From assembly GCF_004664715.2 (NCBI RefSeq), contig NC_051083.1, positions 100,159,661 to 100,223,660 of the forward strand: 64,000 bases of DNA, given 5' to 3'. The DNA comes from Peromyscus leucopus (Eukaryota; Chordata; Mammalia; Rodentia; Cricetidae). Both the position numbers and the translations under genes were made by a program. Position 1 is the stretch's first letter; every line of letters begins with the position of its first letter. Of this stretch, positions 32,531 through 45,971 are shown piece after piece. The notes under the pieces are model-generated. The model had not been told where the DNA came from. It made no database searches and worked only from the letters and a program-made list of their open reading frames with translations.

Positions 32531-35500
32531 AACGTGTTCAACGTTTGTTTAAAGAAAACCAAGGATCCAAGGAAGGATGCTAAATCCAGGGTCCGCTGCT
32601 TTGGGTACCAAAATCTTAGCGAAGAGGTATCAGGCTAACTGGAGGTTGCTTGGGCTCTGTGCCTCCTCCCCCTGCCCCCAAATCTCTCAGATTGCTTCGT
32701 CTTCTCGGTCTGCAAAACAAAAACAAACAAAAAAATGTGAGATGGGGATGAAAGGGCTCCTTTCAAGATGAACAGAAACAGCTCTTGGGAGGATTAGAAG
32801 GCAAGTGACTGAGAAACTTACTACAAATGCCTCCGGAATCATCTTTCCATGCTAGTATACTAATAGAAACATTGGGGAGAAAATGAGTACAGTAGTGGGA
32901 GTGAGGCAGACATGAATTCTGCTAACCTTTAGAATCCCAAAGTAGGAAAAAACCTTAGATGTTTTCAAGGGAGCTTCTCCTTACAGCAAATCTCAGCCAA
33001 TGTGCTGCCTTCCAAACATGGAAGAAGAGCTCGCCACAGTCTGTTCTATTACTCTTTGAAGTTGTTCCAAGAACTCCAAAATATGTCCAGTTTCTTCTCA
33101 TCACGTCAGTATTGGATGATAAAAACGCTTTGATCATCAAACAATCTTATAAAGTATTTTTTGAAATACAGGTTTAGGTTTAAATGGAATTCTGACGATT
33201 TAATGCTGGGAATTTGAAGCCAGTCAATCATGGAGTTTAGGAATTTCTTCTTACAACTTAGAGAGATGTTTAATGTAGAGGCCAAGGAAAGCTGAAAGTC
33301 ATTTACGAGGTATCTTGGGGCCTCCATAATCTAACCCAATCTATTTAGGCAGATAGGTAGTGAGCCCTTTAAACTGCTGCTACAATTTCCACGATCTGTT
33401 CCTCTCCCAAAGAGGCATTCGAATCCTTTTACTAATACTCAATGAAGTTACTGGAGAAATGAACCAGAATGCTTTGGCATGTCCCCTTATCATCACTTTC
33501 AACATTTTGTGAGCATTAGTCACATCTTTGTGAATTTGAACAATGTACCACACAGTCTCAGAGAATTCTCTGCCATCAGAAAATTGATCTGCCATAGGCT
33601 ATACTTTGAAAAACAACACAGGGAAGAAATGCAGTTCCTCGGGGTGCCTGTGTGGCCATAGAGGGTTAATTTAAACGATTATGCTAAGAGAAATTACACT
33701 CATCCTGTACATGAATCGCAGAAAGATCAGGGCTTAAACTGAACTTTATACTGAGAAATTAGCAAGTAAAAATGACTTATTAAACACAATGGTAAAAGGT
33801 GGAGATTTAACTCAATATAGAGCACTTGCCTAGTGTAAGGACCTGGAATTGGTCACCAATACTAGACAAAAAAGACCCCCAAACTATCCCTTCCACTTTT
33901 AAAACTGCAATTTGTATTTTGTCACTGCCCAGACTGCCATCCCAAGAAGTGTACTCAGTAAACCGGTTTTCTTCCAAAATAAATAAATAAATAAATGGAA
34001 CTGCTATCACAAACAAATATTACATCTTATACATCTCATCCCTTCTATTTCAAATCAAACCAAATATTAATTGAGGATTTCCATAATTAAGAAGGATGGA
34101 GAAAGAAACACTAAATTCCTTAGTAAGAAAAAATTAGAAAAGGAAATATTTTAAGAATTACCCAGGGGCTGACTCAGTGGTAGAGTGCTTCCCTAGCATA
34201 TGGGAGACCTCAGGTTTAATCCTTAGCACTACAAAATAAATAGATGTTACTGAGTCAATAAGAATTTTTGAAGTTATTTAAAACAGTACTTAGGCTCCAG
34301 TAGAAAAATGTCCGGAGGATAAGGATACTTGTTAACTGTAAAGGACCGTGAACAACCAAGTTTAAGAAGGAAAATAATCTTCCAAAGAATAAAAAGACAG
34401 TCTAAGTAAGAAACATGTGAAACATTCAAAGTTCTCTAAATATACATGAATACTAGGTACAATAACGTTTGTAAAGCTTTTTGACAAGAACACCACGTTT
34501 CAAAGGAAGTTAACAGATTTAGAACAGCAATTATGAAGTTCAGAAAATTGATCCAATCTTCCCGTATACTTGGAAAATGAAATCTCTGTGCTTCAGTGTC
34601 TACACATAATATTAGATAAAAATAATACCCTATAACAAGAATTAAATAGTATTTGTCACTGTTATGGAATATTGTTCTCTGATCATACTAGCCATTACCA
34701 TTTTAATCAGAGTAACTAGAGTTACCCACAAAAAACCCCCAAGACCCAGCCTGTTGATGTTCCCTCATATAAAGGAAGGGGTGAGAAGCATCATCAGATC
34801 CTCACTGAGATTCCTACCACTCTATCTCATGTCTCGTTTCTAGTTGTATGCAATTCTCCCCAAGCTGCACATGGTCTCAGAAAGGAGCTAGCCCACTATG
34901 TATAGAAGGTCGAAGGTTGATTAAAGGGGAAAAAACCATCTACATAACTGTGGGAAAGGCATCAACTCTGTGGTGAGGCATTTAGTTATGTGGCTATTGG
35001 GGGGGTGCCCCACACTCCAACAAGTAACCCCTCATTTGTGATCTGTAAGGAAGCCCAATAAACTCATTGGTTCACCAAGGTATAGTTGGATAGAATCCTT
35101 AGTTTGGTCTGTCATTGGTATCCTCTCTGAGATGAGGTGCTGGGTTACATTTATTCCCAGGAAATATGCACACAGCATCCAGGAACTGCCTAAATTATCA
35201 TTTGATCTTCCTAGAATTCCCAGAAAACTGATAATATGACTCATAATTTATACATTGTAGAAAACAGTCCATGTTTTGCTTAGTTTTTTATCAGAATAAA
35301 TCAAGTCATATATGTAAAATATGCAAGCACAATACCAAGCATTCACTCACTCATTCAATAAATATATATTGAGCAATCATTCTGTGCAATAAATATTCTA
35401 AAGGTATGTAATAAATGTTACTGTCTTCACTATACCCTGAATGTTCAAAAGACATGAGAAAACCAAAATATACAAAATGTAGAAATATCAGGGGAAAATG

Positions 35501-37130
35501 TAGTTAATTCATAGATAATTGTGAGTAAAGAGATGATAATACATTACATAATTTTTATTTCAAGTCTTTAATAGGATATAATATAATGTTTAACAGTTTG
35601 ATATTATCCCTGAAAGGACACATTGGTAACTGGATAGTTAAGGCCAATACTCAAAATTATTCAAGCCAGACTTATGAAATGAATGGCACATGTCAAAGAT
35701 AATGCAAGGAAAACAAGAAGAGAATTTTGAAAACACATACTCTTTAAGCACTGGATGACTGCAAATGCAATTTCTATTCAAAAGACATTAGCAATACCAG
35801 GCTACTTTATACTTATCACTCTTCCAAATTAGTAGTTATTCAGCAGTTATAAATAATACAGAGGAGGAAAGAAACATTTTTTCTCCACAGCTAGAAATTT
35901 GCTATTAAAGATGAAGATAAGTGAGCTACAATATAGAATTTTCTTATTAATGTGTAAATTTTTAAAAAAGTAAGTTTTGATATAGGATGTAGAACAAAGC
36001 AAGAAACTAAAAGTTCAAAGCATAATATGAAAAATTTAAAAATCCTAATCATATTCAAGGAGAGAAACAGAAATCACTAGTCTATTTCTCAAAAACATCA
36101 GCACAAATTCTAAATTAAGAGAAAAAAACTAGGGGTATAGCTCAGTAGTAGAGCACTTGCCTAATATATGAGACCCTGAGTTTGAGCCAGTGAAATGCTG
36201 GGTATCATTAAGTTATGTATCAGGAACTGAAAAGAACATATTAATTAACCTGTACTGAAATATTTTGCACCAGTAACTGAAACATTATGAACAATTCTGA
36301 CCACTCCAGTCTCAGTACCAATCCAGAATTAGAGAAATCTCTGAGAAGTGCATAATTAGAGACTTGGGGGAGGAAGAAGTTCACATGGTCCACCTAGATA
36401 AAGTAATTCGAATGTCAGTCTCCTCCAAGTAGCCCTGTTCCTAAAGAGTGACCAAGAAGTTATAGAATATCCTAAAGATGTTTGTTATTTAAAGATGACA
36501 AAGAAGAACCTGAGATACATCCATAGTAGTGTACTTTAACATAACAGTATAAAAGACATGTCACTCAGAACTTCTATGCTTCATATTTGAACTCATGGGA
36601 TTTGAGCAGGCACAGACCTTCAGACAATTGATAAAAAAGTGGATTTGATGCTATTAATCAGCTACTTTTCAGATGTGTTAATACTATCATAGGTTTGTTG
36701 AAGTAGATTTGTTTTGGGTTTTGGTGTTTCTAATTTTTTTTTATTTTTGTTGCTTTTTTTAATTTCATGTGTGTTAAGAGAGAGAAAAAGAAAGAGACAG
36801 AGGTAAGCATGGGCCATGTGCATGACACACTGTGCATGCAGAGGTCAAGGGACACCTTTGTGAAGTCTGTGCTCTCCCTCCACTGTCACTTTGGTCCTAG
36901 GGATTAAACTCAAGTTGTCAGCTTTGCATATCAAGAGCTTTATTCCCTGAGCCATCTTGCCAGCCCTTGTTTTCCTCTTGTTTGGGGGAAGGGCTTGCTG
37001 AAGAAGAGCTAGTCTCAAAATCATAATCCAACTGTGTCAAGTCTCCAAAGTCCTAGGATTACAGGCATGGACAATCAAATAGAGCTTATTATAGTTGCTA
37101 AGGAATTGTTTTGTTTAGTTTGATGCAGTT
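32531..37130. other. Unique upstream sequence with a few ID copies and a B3
   Basis: ID-like SINEs: 33790-33875, 34165-34240 and 36125-36185 (each 'agctcagtggtagagcactt'-like). 36780-36968 is an antisense B3-type SINE ending 'ccctgagccatcttgccagccc'. 35335-35420 ('cattcaataaatatatattgagcaatcattctgtgc') looks like an L2 3' end. Otherwise nothing seen. Confidence 0.5.
36125..36190 (+). mobile_element. ID-type SINE copy
   Basis: 'aggggtatagctcagtagtagagcacttgcc' is the tRNA-derived ID head with A box. It is a SINE, not a tRNA gene: no foldable acceptor or anticodon arm is kept. Confidence 0.7.
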
Positions 37131-37137
37131 ATTTTAA

Positions 37138-37143
<6 letters not shown>

Positions 37144-37182
<39 letters not shown>
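37144..37182. repeat. (GT)n microsatellite
   Basis: Perfect GT run of about 19 units, next to an old antisense B1-like copy (37190-37300). Confidence 0.97.
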
Positions 37183-37183
<1 letters not shown>

Positions 37184-37739
37184 TTGGTTTTGAAACAGGA
37201 TTTCGCTATGTAGCACAGATTGATTGTAAACTTTGATAGTCCTCAAACTTCTGCCTTCTGAGTACAAGGGTTACAAACATAAGTTACCATACTGAAGCAA
37301 AGGGTGAATTTGGAGCTGGGATTTTTATTTCTAGCAATGCTGGGGTTTGAAAACTGGGCCTTGCATGTTGCTAAGCAAGCACTCAATTACTGTGGTATAG
37401 CCCCAGTCTTTAAGGGTTCTTTAATAAATATGCATAGCAAAATATTTATAGATGAAAATTAAAAGGCACCCTTTTCCTGCATGAGGATCTCATAGAATTG
37501 TTTTGATCTATTTTAGTTTATTAGTAGCATGCCATACACACTATCCCTGATTGTCATTCACCTCTTTGGCTCTGCGTTTGCTAAAGCCCTTACTTACACT
37601 GCTATAAACAGGAAAGTCATTCATTCTGATGTAAACATTGGTGGACTCAAATGTGATTTGGAGAAATGAATCAATAGTGACCACCAGAAGGAAACTTTTA
37701 CATTCCTCATCTTTATTGCTGCTATCAGTCAGCACTATT

Positions 37740-37905
37740 ACATTTGATTAGAGTTAGAATCTGTCTTCTGTCAGAACTTAGCTGAATCTTTTAAGCTCTC
37801 AAAAGGGCGCATTCCTCATCTATAAATCAGAGATCATAATATTATTAGATATTATAAATGATGGTAGTGAAGATAATGAAATGATACTACTTAATTTGTT
37901 ACGAT
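37740..37905 (+). mobile_element. MIR relic
   Basis: 'gctgaatcttttaagctctc' and 'cattcctcatctataaatcagagatcataatatta' follow the MIR core and end. Confidence 0.6.
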
Positions 37906-38225
37906 TATTTGTATCATTTGTCCTGGGTACATTTGGCCCACAAGAACACTGAGCTAAAAGGAAGAACTATTATGTCCCCAGTACTCATAGCACCATTCCC
38001 AATGTCGCTGTTGAGGTAGCACATTTGTTGTTCCTCCTCCTGTTTTGTTTTGGTTTTTGTTCTGTTCTGTTTTGTTTTTTATTCAATATGTTTTCTGTAC
38101 CAACAGGGAACCTGACATAAATTTCTGCTTTCTGCCTCCAGTGCAATCCCAGATATTGATCTCTGACTTTCTAGGATGTTAATTTGATATCAAGAAATCA
38201 TTTAAACACAAGAGGAGGAGTTTAG

Positions 38226-38400
38226 TCTTACTGCAGCTTGCTATGCCATGCTTTGTTGATACCTATGGGAGGCCTGCCCCTTTCTGAACAGAAACAGAGG
38301 AGGAGTAAATTGATGGAAAATGGGAGGTGGGGACAGGGAATGGAAGGAGATAATGAAAATAAATTAATTAATTAGATTAAAAAAACAAAATCATTTAAAA
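38226..38400 (+). mobile_element. Short L1 3' end
   Basis: 'cttgctatgccatgctttgttgatacctatgggaggcctg' matches 60700-60735 in the longer L1 copy. It ends in an A-rich tail. Confidence 0.75.
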
Positions 38401-38563
38401 ATCTGTTCCAAATTCACCCTTTAAAAAAACAAACAAAAAAAAGGATAGACATGTTATTAATGGTAATCAGACTCTAGGTGGCATGTTTTTAAATAATTTT
38501 ATATGCATTTATTAGTTTTTAACATGGTTATAAATTCATTTTCAAAAAAAAAAAAAATGACAG

Positions 38564-38740
38564 GGTTGGAGAGATGGTATAGCAGTTAAGAGCACTGGGA
38601 GCCCTTACAGAAGTCCTGAGTTCAATTCTCAGCAGCCACATGGTGGCTCACAACCACCTCTTTGGGATCTGATACTCTCTTCAGAAATAAATTTTTACAT
38701 GCAGATAGAGTATTCATATACATAATATAAATATACACAT
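38564..38740 (+). mobile_element. B2 SINE
   Basis: 'gggttggagagatggtatagcagttaagagcactgg' through 'gtggctcacaaccacctctttgggatctga'. Confidence 0.9.
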
Positions 38741-38744
38741 ATAT

Positions 38745-39180
38745 CTTGGGCTAGAGATGTAGTTTAGAGATAGTGCACTTTTTTGACACTTGATACTCTA
38801 GGTTTGATTCTCAGTCTATCTCACACACAAGTATGTCTATATAACTATATACAGAATAACATGTGAAACACATAAAAATACATCTGAAATGTCTGTTTTT
38901 CTGTGAGTTAACGTGAGTCTGTCACAAATTCTGAAAAAGTTTCTTAGCAAAGTAGTAAGTAAAACATGCAAATTATTAAATTGGACAAGTAATAATTGCC
39001 TGTAGACCCAACATTTTGGAGGTAGAGGCAGTTGGATCAGGAAATTAAGGTTATCTTATAGCTATAGTGACTTTGAGGTCAACCTGGGATATATGAGACC
39101 AAATGAAAAGAACAAAAGAGAGAGAGAGAAAAAGAGAGAGAGAGAGAGATGGCAGCTGCTGGAAGGTTATTTTATTGTAA
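38745..39180 (+). mobile_element. ID-like and old B1-like copies with (AG)n
   Basis: 38745-38830 is ID-like. 38990-39110 is an old B1 ('ggaggtagaggcagttggatcagg'). 39118-39149 is an interrupted (AG)n tail. Confidence 0.5.
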
Positions 39181-40830
39181 TCTGTATAAAGATGTGGTGG
39201 GGAGCTAAGCCAGGGCTTTGAAAATGCTGGGCATGTACTCCTAAATTGAGCTATACCCCAAATATCACATTGATTTTTGTCAATTTTGCTTTCTCAAAAA
39301 AAGAAAGAGAGACAGATATTGTGAAAAACCATTCTTAACCTGCAGGGGTGGATTAGGAAATAGATGAGTAAGGAAGATTTTTAGTGTTCTTTAAGACTCC
39401 CTTGGAATGATTCATCTTTATAAAATGCCTTTTAGGACAAGTTTAACTCTTATTTTTCCTCTCTTACAATAAGAGACTGAATGATAAAATCGAGTCTTTC
39501 ATGGAAAATCTTAATTCCTAATAGTATGGAATTAAGAGAAAATTATTATGTTACCTCTAAACAAGTTATATCTGTGAGACAGAAAAAAGAGGTTAGTAGA
39601 ATCTCAATAAAGCATATAAAAGGAATTATAATATCAAGCTATATTAAAACCTTAGGAGAAATACATGTTCCAAAAGGGTTTGGAGTCTATATTTTATTAA
39701 CTAAAACAAGATATATAAATATTTGAGACAAAAATCAGTATATGAAATTAATGCTGATTGATCCAGCACTAAAACTTATTTAAATGCATTTTTACTTTAA
39801 AACTTGTTTCAAACTTTGAAACTGTAATTCTTCTGCCTCAGCCTCCCGAGTACCTTGTGCTGAAACTTCTTTTAAAGACTGAGTATGTAAATCTAAAAGC
39901 TTTGAACCTAAAGGGCCGCACAGGACCTTAAAATACAGTTTATCTCATAGCTGCAAGTCTTGTATTTTGTAATCATGGAATTTATGATCACAATATTAAG
40001 CCTATTAGTAGGGCATCAGAAAGGAAGTATCAAAGGTCTGGCTGTTAAGCAAGAGTGTTTGGAAGTCAGTGTTTTGGAATATTCTAGAAGTGTTTGTTTT
40101 GCTTAGGCAGTTGGAAATCTCAGCTCTCAAATACACCATAAGGTATGGGCTAAGATAAACATCATGAGGACATTTATTTAAGCTTCAGTAGTTTGCCTAC
40201 AATTATGGCATGAATCCACAAAGCAAGGGAATAAGGATTGGTTGTGATGACCTCATGTTTCACACTACCAGACTCTCAAAGGTATAATTAATGTGGAAAA
40301 CAGCAGACTTTCCTCTCTGTTCTGGTTTTTATTTTGTTAAGACTCTATGAAAAGAGCTGATGCTGAGATTGAATAATGGATTAGATAATTCTGAAGTACT
40401 AGGCTTACAACTAGACACCCGGCCCTTCTTGAATGAATGCTTAGGTTAAACCTAGGGTTTCACATGATATTTGCTGTTGAGACATTTTTTTCAGGCCAAT
40501 TAAAGGCTCCACTCACACGTCCATTTCTTTTCTGTTTCTCTTAAATGCTCCTTAATGAAACTGTTGGCTTAAATGCTATTTGTTGATGCAAAAAGATTAT
40601 TTGGTGACATGTATACAAGTTTACAGAGAAGGGTTTTTTTTTTTTGTCTTAATAGCTGCTACTGTCTACTGATCAAAAGTGATAGTCTTGTCATAGGTTT
40701 GTGAAGCTAAGGATGTAAATAAATGCTCTACACACTAATTCCTCCACTATCACAACCTTTGTTCAAGTGACTGCTTTCTTAGAATTTCCTTAGTATCCTC
40801 GTATATTAGGCCCCTTTGCTTTTATTCCTC
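39181..40830. other. Unique AT-rich sequence
   Basis: No repeat or gene recognised. The 81-codon frame at 39481-39726 has AT-driven Ile/Lys composition and no domain. Confidence 0.5.
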
Positions 40831-40834
40831 TGCC

Positions 40835-40985
40835 ATGTAATAACTATGTGGCCTTGACCAAGTTACTATCTCCTCTGTGCCTCTATTTCCTTATCTGTAA
40901 AATATGAATCATAATATTGGGAAGATTCAAATTAATATAAGAACAATATCTGGGAGGGTATCTAGTATTGCGGTCATTATTTACT
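40835..40985 (+). mobile_element. MIR relic
   Basis: 'ctatgtggccttgaccaagttac' then 'ctctgtgcctctatttccttatctgtaaaat' is a clear MIR core. Confidence 0.85.
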
Positions 40986-42015
40986 TGCTAAAAACAGTCC
41001 ACATCAAAAGGTAAATTATCTCATAATTTCATAAAAGACCTGTAAGGAGGATATTATTTGTAAGACAGTTTTAAAAGTCCAAAAATTAGCTTTCATCTAA
41101 GTTAGGTAACATGTCTAAGGTCTCAGCTGAGAAATGGCAAAGAGAAAGTTTAATCAGAAGCATTTCTAACTCCTAACCCCAGTCTCTAAACACTATAACT
41201 CTTGGCATGACCTATCTACATTACTGGCTTTTCTCCATCCAAATTTCCTTAGTTGTTCACCTAACTCTCTCCAAGCTATGCCCAAATAATGTGGTGGCCA
41301 CTAGCAACATGGTATGTGGTTTACTTTAGATACGTAGAAAGAGTATGGAGAAGGTCTATGGAAGGGTTTGGGGAGAAGAATGTAAAACAGGAAAGGATAC
41401 AATTATAATCTCAAAAATTTTCAAAAAGAACATGGATAAAATTAATAATGACTACCTCTGAAGAAAACGTCTCTTTGTTTAGGAACAATTAACTGCCTAT
41501 AGATGCTAAAAAAAAAAGGCTGAGGGCCCATGATCTCTTCATACATAGCAACAGCTTACTGTCTATAAAGATTTTTTTTCATTTGTTGAAGACTTCTCTA
41601 TAATCTTTTCTCAGTTACAATCACGGGCAAGTACTTGCCTGTAATATTTTATATAGTTACTCTCAGGTTTTCCAAGCGACATGAAGTTTTGATTTATTCA
41701 TTAATTTCATTTAATATATTCATACTTATTTTACAATAGCATACTAAGAATACTCATCTTAATTGTTACATATACTTTACTGATATCAAAGCCACATATA
41801 GTATATAATAAGTCACATGACCATATACTGCTTGACCTGTGTGTTCTCAGACACTTCTTATCATTTATTTTTTGGGGGGAGGCAAGGGAACATTGCTGGT
41901 CTTCCAGACCAACCAAGAAAACAAAACAAGAACCACAGGTTCAGGGAGAAGCCTGGCCTCAAAGGAAAAATCTCTGTGTGACAGAGGAAGACATCTCATG
42001 ACCTCTCCTGACCTT
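40986..42015. other. Unique sequence
   Basis: Nothing recognised. Confidence 0.45.
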
Positions 42016-42017
42016 TG

Positions 42018-42019
<2 letters not shown>

Positions 42020-42061
<42 letters not shown>
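42020..42061. repeat. (AC)n microsatellite
   Basis: Perfect AC run of 21 units. Two flanking frames that cross it are products of the repeat. Confidence 0.97.
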
Positions 42062-42065
<4 letters not shown>

Positions 42066-43027
42066 AACACACATGCATGTGTGCATACATTCACATACAT
42101 GAACAAATAAATATTATTTCTTCTTAGAGGAATATTGGGAAGATCTATATGAGTTAATATAAGAACCACATCTGGAACAATATCTAGTACACGTACACAA
42201 TGTGTTATCTCTCTTTCCCTCTGTCTCTGTCTCTCACACACACATGCGTACTAGGATCTGCTTATGGTTGAGAACCTGCAGTATTGTCCTTCTAAGTCTA
42301 GGTTACCTCATGTAATATTGTAATTTCTAGATCCATCCATTTTTGTGCAAATTTCATTGCTCCTTATAACTGAATGAAATTTTACTGTGTATGCTTTAAA
42401 AACAATCTCACAGTGTAGCTCATTCTTGCCTAAAATTCACTATGTATCTCAAGTTGACTCCACACTTACAGTTTCTTTCTTTAGTCCCCCAAGAGCAGGA
42501 ATTAGGTTGCACACAACCATTCCAAGCTTTTTTCATTCCCCTATTTCAGATGCTATCATATTAACCATTTAGAGTTCCTGGGAAAATAAACTTTGAGTTA
42601 AAACAATGCAAAGTAATGATGAAAAGAAGTGTTCCTTTGTATTCTCAAATCTATCCTCTGCTGCCACGTTCCTTCTACTACCTTCATTGAGAACTTTTTA
42701 ATCTCTCTCCCGAGTTTTTAAAGAGCTTTTAACTAGTCCCTTTTGGTAGTATCTGCTTCCACTCTCCATGCTGCTGCCAAGTGACTTACACAAATGGTGA
42801 CTTATTCTCCCTCCTACTGCTCAGAGAGTCTGGCTACCTTAACAGGGCATGTTGGCCTTTTACTATGCTGTTGAGGCCCATTTCCCACTTCTCATCGACT
42901 ACACATCTGCTTTGTTTCTCCTTCCAGGTAGCACCATACCACACTAATGACATGCCCTACTACTCCTCTCAATCCAAATGACCTCCCTAGGTTCTTTCCA
43001 TTAGGGTCCTTCAAGACTGAAGTCATG

Positions 43028-43170
43028 GCAGAGGCAGGTGGAGGCAGAGGCAGGTGGAGGCAGGAGTTCGAGGCCAGCCTGGGCTACCAAGTGAGTTCCA
43101 GGAAAAAGGCACAAAGCTACACAGAGAAACCCTGTCTCGAAAAACAAAAACAAAAAACAAACAAACAAAA
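43028..43170 (+). mobile_element. B1 SINE with internal short duplications
   Basis: The 5' part is replaced by three 'gaggcaggtg'-type units, then normal B1 to 'ccctgtctcg' and a (CAAA)n tail. The duplication AAGA(C/T)TGAAGTCATG is at 43013-43027 and 43171-43185. Confidence 0.93.
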
Positions 43171-43249
43171 AAGATTGAAGTCATGTGTCATTATCCCAAA
43201 AAAATGGCCTTTCATGAAATTCTCATCAGTTGGCTCCCCTCAGTGAGTT

Positions 43250-44625
43250 CTTAAAAATACTCTATGCCTATCTCTACCAGATTCTATCACTATCCTTTTT
43301 AGTTTTGTTGAGACATGGTCACGCTGTGTAGCATACCTGCCCACAAATTTGTGACTCTCTTGATTCTGCCTCCAAAGTGCCAGCTTTACAATGAGTGCCC
43401 CCAGGCCCTGCTGTTACCACCTTCTTTTTGTTTTGTTTGCTCTCACTTGAGTAGGAACCATTAAAGGCAAAGACAACAGCAAATTTATTTTTATGTTTTG
43501 GTACATATAAGATACTGACAACCATAGTTCTGTTAAACAGAAATGCAATGGTGACTAAGGCCCAGAGTTGCTGCCTTCTGTATTTTTTTCCTAGAATTGA
43601 GTTTGACTCACATATGTGTACATGTAAGAACTGTAATCATTTAATTCTACAGTGAACCAAAGTATGATCCCTTCTTTCTTAGTCCCACATTCTAAACTAT
43701 CCCCTGTTCATATCATAGCTGAGACCATCCCTCCATCCTTTAATTGAATATAAAGCTGCTCTGTTTCAAAGTTTTATTTACAACGTTGATTCTCTTCTTA
43801 AGACTGGTAATTTCATCTAAAGATACTAAGAACCAATTACATCAACTGTATTTTCACTCAGTGTGACTGCCACATTCCCCACCCCTGATTCCTCAGAGGT
43901 TCATACTCCCATCCTATGAGAGAATTAATTTCATTCTTTCCTTCCCTAAGGCAAAATCTAAGAAAGGTTTTCTGGCTCATAAATTTTTCCTGCTGTTTGT
44001 AGTCAAGGACAGAGTCCGGGTGTCATAATAGAAAGTGCTAATCTGTACACTGGCTGTACTGAGGCATGTAAAGCCAATTCATAACACTCAGTGACACTTT
44101 TATGAGCTTAAATGCATCTTGCCAGACCTATTCAAATTGTATGCATGTGGAAGGACTGTGCTAGTAACTATTTTCAGAGTTTGAGATTACCCTCAATTAT
44201 CTGTTGAAGAACAAAAACATTTTCAAAGAAGGATACCAGGGTTCCATCAGCTGAAGTAGGGAAGGCTGGTTACAGAATGCTGATTTTTATTGTGAGTTAA
44301 GGGGACAGACAGCAGGTCTACAAGTTCCTAATAAGGGATGAAGTGGATAGTTTTTCTACTTCAGAGAGAAGATCAATAGGTGACAGTGAGCTGCAGTTCT
44401 CCCAAATGAGTAATAGTGGGGAAATACTGTTTGGTTGTGAGACAGGGAAAAAGATATTGAAAAGGTTGCATTGTAGGTCTGGGACACATTGTTACTCCAT
44501 TTGAGAATATGCCTTCATGTACTGTTATCTCATCCCACTTGCTTGCTTATCTGTAAGCTTGGGCTCATGGCTTCTCCATCATTTATACTTGCTCTAACAG
44601 GTTTTACTTAAAAACACAATCATAA
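43250..44625. other. Mostly unique sequence
   Basis: 43310-43410 holds a diverged antisense B1-like piece. Nothing else recognised. Confidence 0.4.
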
Positions 44626-44788
<163 letters not shown>

Positions 44789-44894
44789 TAATGTTTTATG
44801 CCTCCTAAAAACTGGAGAAACAATTATGGAAAATGTCAGTGGAACATAAATAAGGCTAAATGACATAGCATAATTCTACTTTACATTATTGAAA

Positions 44895-45430
44895 ATGTTA
44901 CTGAAGCTAGACAGGTTGGCCCACACCTGCTGTGGGATGGTCTGTATGTCAAATTGCTCTGATTGGTCAATAAATAAAACACTGATTAGCCAGTGGCTAG
45001 GCAGGAAGTATAGGCGGGACTAACAGAGAGGAGAAAAGAAAGAACAGGAAGGCAGAAGGAGTCACTGCCAGCTGCCGCCATGACAAGAAGCATGTGAAGA
45101 TGCCAGTAAGCCACAAGCCACGTGGCAAGGTACAGATTTGTGGAAATGGATTAATTTAAGCTATAAGAACAGTTAGCAAGAAGCCTGCCACGGCCATATA
45201 GTTTGTAAGCAATAAAAGTCTCTGTGTTTACTTGGTTGGGTCTGAGCAGCTGTGGGACTGGTGGGTCACAGAGATTTGTCCTGACTGTGGGCAAGGCAGG
45301 AAAACTCTAGTTACACACACCTGTAATTCCAGCTCTTGGGAGATTAAAAACAAAAGAATCAGGAGTTCAAATCTAGGCTCAGCTGAATCCAAAGCCAGCA
45401 TTGGCTGCATGAGACTGTTCAGAAAACAAG
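44895..45430 (+). mobile_element. Old B1-like SINE split by the solo LTR
   Basis: 'ggttggcccacacc' (left) and 'cacacctgtaattccagctcttggg' (right) form one SINE when the LTR and one CACACC copy are removed. Confidence 0.75.
44928..45315 (+). mobile_element. Solo LTR, family A, 6-bp TSD
   Basis: TGCTGTGGG...AGTTACA, 388 bp. CACACC flanks at 44922-44927 and 45316-45321 are identical. It has a poly(A) signal AATAAA at 45211-45216, then 'gtctctgtgtttacttgg' (R/U5-like). Confidence 0.9.
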
Positions 45431-45729
45431 CCGTAACAGCGGAAAAACCCTGAATATTGCATTCCATTGCAAGGACTACAGTAAAGAAACCACAGAACTC
45501 TGAACTCTGAGAGTTAGATTTTATAAATACCATTAACTGAGTAATTTAACACTATTTTTGTCTAGCATTTTTTTTCTAACAAGCAATCCACGGATTATTG
45601 CAACAAAATTCTCTGGGGTTCCTGTTAACAATTCTGATCCATATAGTCAACCCCACAACTATGGATCAGAGTCTTGGGGGATGAGAATAGGATGTCTACA
45701 TGTACATATTCCTTAAAAACTTCTGTTGC

Positions 45730-45766
45730 GTCGGGGGGGGGGGTAGGGAGTGAGGGGGATGGGGGG

Positions 45767-45805
<39 letters not shown>

Positions 45806-45971
45806 AGCGCAGGCCTTTAATCCCAGCACTCAGGAGGCAGAGCCAGGCGGATCTCTGTGACTTTGAGGCCAGCCTGGTCTACAGAAGGAGATCCAGGAAA
45901 GACACAAAGCTACACAGAGAAACCCTATCTTGAAAAACAAAACAAAAAAATCAAAAACAAAACAAAAAAAC
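45730..45971 (+). mobile_element. B1 SINE with expanded G/GGC head
   Basis: The B1 body from 'aggcctttaatcccagcactc' to 'ccctatcttg' is normal. Its head, normally about 25 bp, is replaced by G-runs and GGC repeats (45732-45805). CTTCTGTTGC at 45720-45729 and 45972-45981 flanks head and body together, so the G-rich part belongs to the insertion. Confidence 0.92.
45773..45805. repeat. (GGC)11 trinucleotide repeat
   Basis: Eleven perfect GGC units, followed by AGC, within the B1 head. Confidence 0.95.

Noticed and set aside
36125..36190. Possible tRNA gene (A-box-like 'tagctcagtagtagag')
   Set aside because: Typical ID SINE head; the remaining tRNA arms are not kept. The same holds for the other ID and B2 heads.
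41839..42241. Frames containing long His-Thr or Cys-Val runs
   Set aside because: They read through the (AC)n microsatellite.
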